Assembly: GCA_907163375.1 (NCBI GenBank)
Contig: CAJQUW010001972.1
Coordinates: 496,001-560,000, forward strand
From: Prostheceraeus crozeri
Lineage: Eukaryota > Platyhelminthes > Polycladida > Euryleptidae
DNA: 64,000 nucleotides
Direction: 5' to 3'
Part shown: in pieces, positions 50,504-61,141 of the stretch
Numbering within the stretch: position 1 is the stretch's first letter
Layout of the letters: each line of letters begins with the position of its first letter
Notes under the pieces: generated by a model
Told to the model about the DNA's origin: nothing
The model's input: only the letters and a program-made list of their open reading frames with translations
The model's database searches: none
Translations under genes and position numbers: made by a program

Positions 50504-50531
50504 AATTAATTGGAAATAATTTGTTAATATA

Positions 50532-52390
50532 CTAATATACGTCTACTTGGCATTCTCTTACTTTTGAACTATTTACAATGAGCCAAGCCATTTCTTCACG
50601 ATTGACTTACAATTTTTTTTGCCTTGAACAGCTCGCCATAATTTTTAGTTCTAATTAGTATATTGAATATTTCGCAATTATATTTAGACCTTCATATTTC
50701 GAAAATATTTTTCGACAACCATGAAAGGACAGTGTCCCGATGTCAATCGATTATCTCTATCTTTTTACAAGTAAAGCAGGTTGATTGAGATTCTGATATG
50801 TAGCCTACATACACGCAAAGTTGCATGTTTGTTGAGGCCTTGTACATTTTTAAGCTGCATGCATTACATGTCGTCGCATACTGATTACTGATTTTTCAGC
50901 AAAATTTCATGTCATATTTTTGCGAATAGATGAAAATCATTAAAAAATTCTTCTAGATCATTTCTAGATTCAATTAGAAGTCACTTCTTGATTGTGGGCA
51001 TAAAGAAAAGCGGATCGAATCTATAAAAATGGACTAAAAATTCAATTAACTTTGGTGAGGTGCCAAATGCACCCGAAACAAAAATTGACGATGTTCAAAA
51101 ATGGCTTAGGACAACGCTTAAAAGTGGATCAAACTGCAGGCCTAGGCCAACTATGAAGACAAAACTTTCCGCTGATGGTGAACGTCGTCATCATCTTTAT
51201 CGTGTCAATGTTGTCAATATACATGTAACTACACACTAATAATAGTTGTGCTTTCAAAGCAATTCTCCAATATCAAATCGAATGATTACTCTTTATCATT
51301 GAAATCTTACTCCTGATCTTTTTACATTTTAAAGCGGATTCTGCATCAAATTCCTAGATTAATTGACAGTTTAATTCTGAGTAGCTACTGATTCGCTTGT
51401 AGAATGCTTTCAAAAAAATTGATAAAAACGAGAAGGCATGTAAACATTTTCCATTATAGAAATTTGTTGAGGCGAAACAATGATAAGATCAAATTTCTAC
51501 CACAAATTCTTATTTCTAAATAATCGAGATCTTAGACTTGAAATCAATGGCTCTGCGGCTTTACAGAGATTGAAAACGGAGAGGCGATGGCAAATGGCAC
51601 ATTGTCAAGGGATTACACAGCGGATGAAAAGATTGGAGCTATCTGTTCTTGTTGGTAGAAAGGAGAGGAAACTCAATTCAGATTTTGATGTGATCTTCAT
51701 TAATTTTCCGTCTAATTGGAAGTCACGCTGTTGTTTCAGTAATACATGACATTTCTCTCGTGGAGGCATGAAAGTGTTCTATAGAAATCATGGAAGCATG
51801 ACAAACGAAGTTTATCAATTTATCAATCACAGTAGGCCTATTAGATATTGGTTGATGTCAATTGAACATCACTAATCATTTGGAATGCTGGAAACACATT
51901 TCTTAAAGTTTCACCGAAAGTATGAATCCTTCTCGAGTCCTGCCAACGACCTCATAAACTACAGTTTCGTAGAATTTTCGCCCTTGTATAGAATGCTATG
52001 TGCATAGAATTAAAACATTGTGCATCTCAGGTCAACGGAAACATTCGTAAAAGGTCTATGCCCTACTCTTTTTCTGTTGACTTCTATTTGAATGACATCA
52101 TCAATCCTCAAATCGTCCTCAAATGTGTATGGTGTCAAATTCTTTGTCCATGGTCTACAATATGCAGGGCATTGTCACACAATAGGAAACAAATTTAGCT
52201 GACACTGACACATCTTAAAACGTTATTTATGATGCAAGCCTAAGATTACTTTAAATCGATCCGGAGTTTTAATGCGAGTGATTTTCCAGAGTTCTACTCA
52301 AAGAACATTTCAATCTTTGAGTTTTTTCATCACCAACTGATGCGTGGTGGTGAGGGTTCGATCCTGCCAATTGACACAGTCGCATACGTA
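50532..52390. other. Unassigned sequence
   Basis: AT-rich, no supported gene. Near 52345-52365 a GGGTTCGATCCTGCC resembles a tRNA T-arm (B box) and may be a SINE or tRNA-derived fragment. Confidence 0.45.
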
Positions 52391-52433
52391 AGTGACTTGT
52401 AGCTCAGTTGGTAAAGAGCACAAGTCTAGTTAA
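52391..52433 (+). tRNA. tRNA-like sequence, 5' part (split by Harbinger)
   Basis: TAGCTCAGTTGG is a perfect A box with a D-arm GCTC...GAGC. It continues CAAGT CTAGTTA ACTTG across the transposon (one TAA duplication removed), a 5-bp anticodon stem with a 7-base loop, anticodon AGT (Thr). The 3' part is 55218-55258, where a weak T-arm (CAGG...CCTG) is seen but the loop is not canonical. Likely a tRNA pseudogene or SINE head. Confidence 0.5.
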
Positions 52434-52619
52434 AGGTGGGTTTATACTCCACTCTGCAGAGTTAACATGTATGTAGAGTTCATTCCTCATAGACTCTGCA
52501 GAGCAATGACTAACATACCTCTGCAGAGGTCTGCAGATGTCTAGACATGATGATTGATTGACCTCTGCAGAGCACATCATTTATACTTCCTGCAGTGTAT
52601 GTAGAAATCAGAATTCGCA

Positions 52620-53345
52620 ATGGATAGCTGCAGTGATGATGAACTTGAACTGCTACTGATCCTCAAACTCCGAAAAAGAATACGCATCCGCTCTACCTAC
52701 GTGAGAGATTTTTTGCGGCGAAGGCATGATCGTGGACAACTAAAATAGGATATCTTCTGGGCAACTATCAGGATAAACTTCTAATTCCTGATCTCTTCAG
52801 TGACCATGAACATGTTTTTTAATTATTTCCGCATGTCTAAATCTCGCTTTAGTGACTTGCTTGGCAGGATTCAACCACTCATTCAACATGAGAGAACGCA
52901 CATCCAGCCCATTGGTTGCGCCGAAAGACTATGTTTGACTTTGCGTATCTTAGGCAGTGGGGATTCTCAAGCAAGCATGGCCATCAACTACCGAATAAGT
53001 AAAGCTTCTGTCTCACTTATATTCAAAGAGACATGTGAAGCTTTGTGGATGGCACTACACGAGGAATTTCTGGTTCTACCGACGGCTGAAAGATTCCAGC
53101 AAATCGCCGACGACTTTTGGAAAAAGTGGAATTTTCCTTATTGTGTGGGTGCCATTGACGGTAAACACGTTGCCATCGTTGCTCCCCCTAATTCCGGCTC
53201 GCTGTTCTATAATTACAAGAAACATTTTTCCATCATTTTGATGGCCGTCGATGCAAACTACTTATTTACGCTTGTGGATATTGGCGCATACGGGCATTGC
53301 TGTGTTAGCACCGTCTTCTCTGAATCCAACTTCGGCAAATCGTAA
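52620..53345 (+). pseudogene. Harbinger transposase
   Basis: Start ATG at 52620: MDSCSDDELELLLILKLRKR, then the helical N-terminal part with stops near 52745 and upstream of 52800. The open part 52800-53345 holds FFNYFRMSKSRFSDLLGRI, an HTH (CLTLRILGSGDSQASMAINY), and the nuclease domain with D (GAIDGKHVAI) and D (VDIGAYG). It ends FGKS at a GTAAGT, an apparent splice donor. No downstream exon with the third acidic residue is visible, so the gene is inactive. Confidence 0.75.
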
Positions 53346-53472
53346 GTCTATATTTTTACTGTACAGTGAGAACAATAAAAAAGAAATATTTCCAGCTCGC
53401 ATGTGCATGTATATTCGCAGAACATGACAATTGAATATATGCAGGCTTTACTGACACTAAAAAGACGCGTGA

Positions 53473-53679
53473 TTAATCAGAAATATCTTCATAAAGTTTG
53501 GTGATATCAAATGCCGATTGCGCTCTGTCAGTTTCAACATTCACATTTTGTAATTCAGCAAGCACATGTACCGGTGCTGGTTCTTCCGAAGAGGTGATGG
53601 GAGAAGTCTCGGCCTCAAATAACACCCGTTGAATCTCGAATTTCATTTTAGCCTTCAACTGAGGATTAAACCGTTTCAA
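53473..53679 (-). CDS. Harbinger MADF-BESS protein, last exon
   Basis: FNPQLKAKMKFEIQRVLFEA is a BESS-like motif: it belongs to the C terminus of the second Harbinger protein. It follows an acceptor-like sequence near 53700 (minus strand). Confidence 0.55.
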   Translation of the reverse strand: MKRFNPQLKAKMKFEIQRVLFEAETSPITSSEEPAPVHVLAELQNVNVETDRAQSAFDITKLYEDISD

Positions 53680-54361
53680 TGTAAGTCCAATACTCTTTCC
53701 TGAAATAGGAAAGAGATAAGAGTTGTTTTATTTTTAGACGAACATTGCATACAGTACAGTACATGCATCAACAGAGTAATTATAAAGGATAAGTTTGTAA
53801 TTTAACCTAAATAAACCTGACGCGACATTACTAAGCTTATTTTAAATGCAGTCTGCTCGACACTATCAACATTAACCCTTCTACTGGGCAGCTACATGTA
53901 TTTTTGTAACGTCAACTGCGCACCCCCCTGATAAAATGTCAGTATGTCACACATCAGAAAAAGTGATGTCTAATATAATCACTTGCATCATTCAACAGTA
54001 TGGGAAAGAAGCATATAAAATATAAACACATAGAGCACATAAAAACGCATTGTGATCTGTTTTTGCAACACTGCATAGAGTCATTCTCACACAAGGTTGA
54101 CAAATAGTTCACGAGAATCCAGAAAGCTGATGTTCCTGCATATACATGCACAGATGAATATAATTATAAATGGATTAATCAAGCTATCGCAACAATAATA
54201 CATGTACACCGTGCCTATTTGTATACCTATTTGTCAAAATTCATTCATTTACTCTACTTTATTCATTTACGTAGCATGTATATAAACTTTATCCTTATCA
54301 TACATGAGATCATCACCATAGGCGTTTTGTCTCCTGTTCTCACGAGAATGCAAAAATCGCA

Positions 54362-54865
54362 TTATGGCATCGTCAATTGATGACGCAGACGATCTCTTCC
54401 GTCCATTTGTACTTGTAGTTGTGGATTGGATGTATTCTCTTGAGATCCTTGAGAATCATAAATATCCAGCAACGTCGAATCAAAGTTACACGTAGAATCA
54501 TTTTGAGAGTCGTCAGCACTGGGAGGCTCAACAGCCGCCATCACACTAGACGTCGTCTTCCTCCTATCACCACAATTATTCAAGAAGGACATCTGCTTAT
54601 AATAGGCCCACTGAGTGGTCCTTGAGGCGCCACTACCCGATGTAGAGTTCTGCTCATTCCTTTTTTTCATTTGACGTCTTACGTCTCGTAGGGAATTCCA
54701 CTTCTTTTTACAGTCATCTACACTCAGTCCAACTTTGGTGCTTACAGCACTCCAGGAGTTCGCCTTCTTAAGCTTGTCCCTATAATCCACGGAATGCATA
54801 TTCCACAGGTGCTCATGTTTTTGAACTTCGCTGATCAGCTCTTCGTTGCTCATGTCGTACTGCAC
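54362..54865 (-). CDS. Harbinger MADF (Myb/SANT-like) protein, first exon
   Basis: MADF domain: ELISEVQKHEHLWNMHSVDY, then SWSAVSTKVG and CKKKWNSLRDVRRQMKKR. Then a linker with acidic and serine-rich parts. A better conserved continuation (RKRSSASSIDDAIMRFLHSR) is in another frame near 54410-54340, which suggests one small frame change. This DNA-binding partner brings the transposase to the termini in Harbinger systems. Confidence 0.75.
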   Translation of the reverse strand: MQYDMSNEELISEVQKHEHLWNMHSVDYRDKLKKANSWSAVSTKVGLSVDDCKKKWNSLRDVRRQMKKRNEQNSTSGSGASRTTQWAYYKQMSFLNNCGDRRKTTSSVMAAVEPPSADDSQNDSTCNFDSTLLDIYDSQGSQENTSNPQLQVQMDGRDRLRHQLTMP

Positions 54866-55261
54866 AGTGGGCTACACACACACAAGAATATGAATGGAAG
54901 GGACTACAGTCTGCAATGTGATGCCTCTCACGCAGGGACAAGTGAAGCGCAATGTCAGTGACCAGTCAGCACACACTGATCGTCAACGTCATGCGAGCAT
55001 CAACGCCTACACCTCTGCAGAGCTTCATAGCAAAGTTCAACATTGTTCAACTTCCTAAATATGTCTGCAGAGGCAACTCTGATAGCTGTATTTTTCACCT
55101 GCAGAGTTGTCTGCAGAGCACCTCTGCTATGTTGTAGGTGACCTACTTTTCCACAGAGTTCACCGAGTTGAATTCTTCACTCTGCAGACATCTGCAGAGT
55201 GGAGTATAAACCCACCTTAACTTGAGTCGCAGGTTGCCTCCTGGAGAACTTCAGGGATCTG

Positions 55262-57300
55262 TCAAAGCTAGCACCTCGAAGTTGCACTAATTCATTGTTC
55301 ATTTCTTAAGTAGCCCATTATATGACTGATAAAGGTGATTTGACAAAGTGCCTGCATGCAGCGCAGGCATAAATGTTTTTCCATCCCTTCTTTAAGTAAT
55401 TTCATTGTCTCAGATATTGAAGAGTATTTTTATTGATCAACAACACCAGTCAAGCAGAAATGATCTAATGAGCATGAAAAAGTAAATAAAAATCCTAAGG
55501 CGTTATTTTCTCTGTGATGATGTGATATCAAATTGAAAACTGGAAGCACTGTAAATATTGATCAAATTGTCGTATATTCATCTTCTTTTAAAATACAATT
55601 TTCTCCAAAATAAATCAAAATTTTAAATCTGTTTAAATTGCTTCGAAGACCACTCTACACCTTTTCAAGCTCAAAATAAAACAATCTCGAAGCAAATTAA
55701 AACTATCTCTAGGCAAATTACCAGTGAATGCAAACTACATGTAGGCACTTCTCTATCTCTTCGTTAAGTAATTTTTGTTGCCTCTGATGTTGCAAAATGC
55801 CTGCTTTTATTGATTAATATCATTCTAACTGAAATTATGCAACAAATATGAAATTTTGTGAAATATCCTATTAGGCTACCTTCTTTTTGACATGATCAAG
55901 TTGATGACAGCACTAAAATAAGCGTTCAAAATTTCGCAGAAGATGAGCTTTTGAGAAGTCATTTTCTCCATATGAAAGAGATCAAATTTCAAAATATTTT
56001 GAAATTCTTTTGAATAATATTCGATAGCTGAATACGTTGATGTGAATTCAACCTTGTTCCTTGCTTTTTATTCGCTAACTGTTGATTTATAGCAAAAACT
56101 GATTATGAGGCAGGCGCTGAATACAATGGTGATTTCGGATACATGAAAATCTGAGTATGATTGAGGTGGATTTTTTATTCCTAGACTAAGCAAGTGAATG
56201 AACATTTTGCACGTGTGTGAATTTAGCACCGCCATAATGAAATTGGATGTTCCACTGAAATAGACGTAGCATCGATGCATTTGGAGTGTGCCAGCATGTG
56301 TCAGCATGTGCCACCCAATATTTTTGAAAAATCTGTCTAATTTAGGAGAAATCACCAATCGAGAGTTCGACATGGCGGTAATGTGAAGTTAGCACCATCA
56401 CTAAAATCATATTTCCAAATTACGCAATCAAAACATACGAAAGATTCACAGCAGATAGAGGACTATCAAAAACATTGTGCCAGTAAATTTCTACATCTAA
56501 GACGCCGTACTTGCGGGGAAATTAATCTTCGAAAGCACAAAATGACGGCGATGTGAAGTCAGCACCGCCATCTTGAATAATGCATGTGCTAGTCAAACCA
56601 ACGGCTAGAATCGATGTAGATGGAGTGCGCTAGCATATATCACTCGTTTATTTCTGTCATGCCGTGCAGACTCATTGATCTGGCTTGGTTGAACTTTTTC
56701 TACCACATCGTTTTCCCAGGGCGCCCATATAAGCTGTGACCAAATTAAGGAGGAGATCAACGCGGTTCTAATGGTACCGGTCACGACGTCGTACGATGCA
56801 AATTGCATTTGAATTTTTTTAAAGAAATACTCTAACTTTTGTGTGATATGCGCGTCATTATTGGGTTAATATCTGTTAGTAAGACACCAACAAGAATGAA
56901 TAAACTCATGGCCATCCACTCAGTATTGACAAAAGGAAGGACTTCTCAAGACCTTTTGGCATCTCGCAAGGATCTAGGACTTAACCATTGATTTTGACGC
57001 CATTTTTATAATTCCACCGAATATTGGTTGCCGCATCCACTGCATCACCCCAACGAACATCCACGACGTTCGCGGGTTGAGTGAGCGAATGATGTCGTCC
57101 GCGGGTACCAAATCCCAAGCGACCTCAAATGCATAGGAGTAGGCTAGAAGTCATCTCTGGTATCTTGAGGTGACATCTGAAAATCATTTAAAATTAAAAG
57201 ACACACACATATATAATTGATATTAATTAATTTAATAATAATATTTAATTATTTGTTGATTAGTTACCTATGTAGCGAATGCTTGTATGCATGCGTATCT
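55262..57300. other. Unassigned sequence with a diverged duplication
   Basis: No supported gene. 56217-56395 and about 56540-56700 share ATGTGAAGT-AGCACC, GCCAT, ATCGATG and GGAGTG-GC-AGCAT words in the same order, suggesting an old ~330-bp tandem duplication. An AT-rich run lies near 57200-57260. Confidence 0.45.
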
Positions 57301-57883
57301 AGCGAGCCAGTTTAGACACTATCTTCACATTGTTGCCTCGATAAAGGGTCTGAACCCGATACGTCGGCTGTGTACATATATTTTTTACTGTAAATTATTT
57401 AATTACTATCGTTGGTGGCATTAAATTGCTCGGGAGAGAAAACTGATATTTTTACTGAATGAAATGCATACGGTTAGCATGAACTTGTTCATCCAGGAAA
57501 AAACTGCAAAACTTCTGCTTGTATATGAACTGGATTCTTCACGCTTTGAACGCGATTTCCTTCTCAAAAATGGTCTCATCTCAATCAGGAATCGTTAAGG
57601 AGACCTTAGGAATGAATGAATTTGACTACGTTGCTAAAGACGAGGCCTGAACCGAGAACGAGTGAGAAAGTAGTTTAAGATCTGACCTTCTGCGACTGAA
57701 CCAACTTCATCTTTGATCATAAACACGATTCCCCATTCAGTCAAAAATTGAAGGAACCCAACACGTCGAGGTGTCGATGCTGTTTGCAAGTCACCATCGC
57801 CTAGGCCTACTCATATATATATACTACTTATACAATATATATTCGTATATTTAGGCAACAAATTGTTATTGAGACTTATATCG

Positions 57884-58134
57884 TTAAAATAATATTGTTT
57901 TGCGTCTTAGCTTCAGTTCAAAGGCGGTATCATAACGTGAGATAAGAAATTGGCGCATGTTTGGGATCTTCATTTTGTGAGTTTGGCGATAGTGTTCTTC
58001 AATAGCACCGTTGTTTTGGTACTGTTTGCATCTTCTCGATAACAGATTTGCCGTGTAACCGATGTAAGAAGCGGCTTTACATCCGCTTTCGGGGCAGTGA
58101 AATTGGCTGATATATATGTTAGATGCCTCTATTA
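57884..58134 (-). pseudogene. GIY-YIG endonuclease fragment of a Penelope-like element
   Basis: FHCPESGCKAASYIGYTANL followed by LSRRCKQY, with IEEHYRQTH downstream. C-x4-C then SYIGYT is the start of the GIY-YIG fold as in Penelope-like retroelements. The fragment is cut at its start by the Tc1-like transposon at 58135. No reverse transcriptase is visible nearby. Confidence 0.6.
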
Positions 58135-59524
58135 CAGTATTGGCCATGGCATTAGAAATTTTTAATTATCTTGTAAAAAAAGAGGGAAATCATCATTAAA
58201 CCAAAATATGCACATGTATCATCGATTATTTGATTACAAAATATCAGAAAACAATGTAACACGAAAATCAAGGAGCATCAATACAGGAAAATCAATACTT
58301 CGTAGCGTGTCCTTTGTTTTTCAAAACTTTTTTGATACGGTTTGGCATTGAAAATACAAGGTTTTTGCACAGTTGGGCACTGATGTCACGGCACCAAACA
58401 GACTTTATCACTTCCTCCAGATGACTGAGGGATGTGATTTCAATCTTTGATATTTTTTCCTTCATAATCGCCCACAAATTTTCAATCGGATTCAAGTCGG
58501 GTGAGTAACTCGGCCAATCAAGCACTTCGATCTGATTGGTGTTCAGCCACTCAGTCACAGTTTTTGCTTTATGACATGGTGCGGAGTCGTATTGAAATAT
58601 CTCGCATGATAGGACATTCATCCAGAGAGGCACTTTGTCACACAGAACATTCTGGTATCGTTGAGAATTCATCATTTGACCTTTTGGGACAAAATAGAGA
58701 CCACCGCGGCCACCGTAGGAGAAACATCCCCAAACCATAATTTGTGGGCAATGCTTTACGGTCGTTGTTACAAATCGCGGATCGTAGGGATTTGATGCAG
58801 GAGGTCGACGGACAAGGCCCCGCACATTATTGAATTGTCTAAAAGTACTCTCATCGGAAAATAGCACTTTTGCCCAGTCTTCCGATGTCCAATGAGCATA
58901 TTTTCGGCAAAATTCAATACGGCGTTTCACAGCTGCCTTCGGCATCAGGGGCTTGAGATCAACCTGTAATCTTCTGATGGTGCGTGTCGACACGTTGGAA
59001 AACGAAGGAAGCACAGCTTTGACTTTAGAAGATGTAATGAAAGGTTGACTATTCACCAATCACTTCAAAAGAGCATCATCTCGTCGGGTAGTTTTTCTAT
59101 TCGGACCTTTGCGCTCTTCAGAAATCACTCGGTTGATAATGCGATTCACTGTAGAGCAAGACAATAACAATCGATCGGAGATTGCATTTTGTCGATAACC
59201 TTCTTCGTGTAAAATAAGAACTTGAGCTTTTTAAGTTGCGCTGATGTCTGCTTTCCTACCCATGTCAATGAGAATTCGTCGATGTATCAGAATTTGTGAC
59301 GCTTCGCCTACTTAACACTACAGGTTGCATGAAAGAAAAATCTACAAATTATCATAGAAAGCTGACATTTCTTCTCTAATGAATCAGCATATGAATTTGA
59401 ATAAAGAGCGTCATAGAAAGCCAACAGATTCAGACACTATGAGAGTTATATTTAGATGTTAATGACCTTATATCTCTACCAAATCGTATTTTGCAGAACA
59501 TTTCTAATGCCATGGCCAATACTG
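58135..59524 (-). mobile_element. Tc1/mariner DNA transposon
   Basis: Terminal inverted repeats CAGTATTGGCCATGGCATTA at both ends with the TA target duplication (58133-58134 and 59525-59526). Length 1390 bp. Confidence 0.9.
58292..59263 (-). pseudogene. Tc1-like transposase, DD34E
   Basis: Start MGRKADISAT at 59263, HTH (ISDRLLLSCSTVNRIINRV), then the catalytic domain with D (VLFSDESTF), D (QYDSAPCHK) and E (SYSPDLNPIENLWAIMK). Two in-frame stops in the N-terminal part: TAA at 59231-59233 and TGA at 59060-59062. The catalytic part is otherwise open. Confidence 0.9.
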
Positions 59525-59526
59525 TA

Positions 59527-59672
59527 AGTTTATTGACAAACATTTCTGTTTCTGCTTTATTCGCAGCAGCCATAGGTGTTCTATCCATTGTCCATTTTAT
59601 GTAAGAAGAACTATTTTGATATGCGTCTGGTATAATGCATTTCGATTTGACAGTCGGTTGAACCTCATAATA
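59527..59672. other. Short spacer
   Basis: Sequence between the Tc1 copy and the foldback element. It probably continues the interrupted Penelope-like element, but no domain is visible. Confidence 0.4.
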
Positions 59673-60417
59673 GTCCGGGAGCTAGCGTGAAGTTGTGCAG
59701 GGAACGAGGTAGTACATAAAACTTTCACATAGCATAGTACACATCTAACCTACTGCAAAAATTCGCGTCTGCCGGATCAGATCATTTGCTTTTCAGAAAT
59801 AGAGATGATAACAAAATCCTATGTATTTCCAATGGTAAAATTGTGATATCTAAGGTATTGACTCCATTTTTTCGAATTTTTGCTCATAAAAAATGTACAA
59901 GTTGGCATTTTGTTGAATTGGTTAATATAGAAATCATCTACAGATCGTGATCTTTCAAATGAGCTATCATTCAGTGACAGAGGATGAAGCAAAGTGTGCA
60001 CTAGCAGACACTTTTCGTTCGTGTAACTGCAAATTTTAACATAGAAATTTCAGGAAAATTGTTGATATACTTTAACGAAAAGTGTCTGTTTGTACACTTT
60101 ACTTCATCCTCTGTCACTGAATGATAGCTCATTTGAAAGATCACGATCTGTAGATGATTTCTATAATAACCAATTCAACAAAATGCTAACTTGTACATTT
60201 TTTATGAGAAAAATTCGAAAAAATGGAGTCAATACCTCAGATGTCACAATTTTACCATTGGAAATACATAGGATTTTGTTATCATCTCTATTTCTGAAAA
60301 GCAAATGATCTGATCCGGCAGACGCGAATTTTTGCAGTAGGTTAGATGTGTACTATGCTATGTGAAAGTTTTATGTACTACCTCGTTCCCTGCACAACTT
60401 CACGCTAGCTCCCGGAC
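59673..60417. mobile_element. Foldback element (long inverted repeat)
   Basis: 59673-60010 and 60085-60417 are reverse complements with few differences. The ends are GTCCGGGAGCTAGCG and its complement, flanked by TA on both sides (59671-59672, 60418-60419). The central loop is ~75 bp. No coding capacity; short frames in the arms mirror each other. Confidence 0.85.
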
Positions 60418-60566
60418 TATAACATCAATGCATTCAGTCTAGATTAACAATATGTAAATCAATTTAATCCAGCCTAATGCTGCATGTAAATCAGTCTAAT
60501 CAGTTTCAATTGCTGAAAAAGAGTAGGTCTCGTCATGATTCGTGAACAGAGCGACAAATGGTTACT

Positions 60567-61141
60567 TTAGGCCGCCGTCACACTTCTTCCATCTTCCAGC
60601 TTCCATGTCACTCGCCTTATTGCACACTCTTCATAAGGCGTGATGAGACGATTTTCATCGCCTTCCATCGTCTATCTTCCATCTTCTACCTACCGGAGTC
60701 ACACTAGGGAAATCCATTTCCGATTCAGTCAGCGCTATTTTTTACTATTGACCGTTGCTATGACAACTATCTAGGCTCTTCTCTTCCTCATCCTTGCCCT
60801 CGGTCCGACATGGTGAACAAAGAGCTGTTTTCTGATACATTGCTTCCCTTTGCAAATCACAGTTTCCTATATCTTCCCTCAGACGTCACTTCACGCTGTT
60901 CTAATTTTAGAACAGTCTCGCAGCTGATGGAAGACGGCTTATGGAAATTATCTGCGTCAGCCGCATAATTTCATGCCTTATGCCCGATGGACGACGGCTT
61001 ATGAATTTTCCTGTGTGACAGTGTGATGGACGATGGAAGATGACTTTTTAGTTGTATTCTTTTCTACATGCAATTGAATAGAAATCCCAAATGAAAGATG
61101 GAAGATGGAAGACGCATTTTCCTGTGTGACAGCGGCCTAAA
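60567..61141. mobile_element. MITE with ~35-bp terminal inverted repeats
   Basis: TTAGGCCGCCGTCACAC... at the left and ...GTGTGACAGCGGCCTAA at the right. The interior has many short copies of CTTCCATC/GATGGAAG in both orientations. Target site is probably TA. Confidence 0.75.

Larger units (their letters stand above)
52434..55217. mobile_element. PIF/Harbinger DNA transposon
   Basis: Terminal inverted repeats AGGTGGGTTTATACTCC...GGAGTATAAACCCACCT with 3-bp target duplication TAA (52431-52433 and 55218-55220). Subterminal regions are full of CTGCAG. Length 2784 bp. Two genes in convergent orientation, as usual for the superfamily. Confidence 0.9.

Noticed and set aside
57325-57375. Possible hammerhead-type or Penelope-associated hairpin (GGGTCTGAACCCGATACGTC)
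   Set aside because: A short stem resembling AGGGT-x-ACCC-GAtACGTC is present, but the core of a hammerhead ribozyme (CUGAUGA and GAAA) is not complete, and the orientation does not fit the nearby endonuclease fragment.
60090-60308. Mirrored 60-72 codon frames in the foldback element
   Set aside because: They are reverse-complement partners in the two arms of an inverted repeat. No coding evidence.
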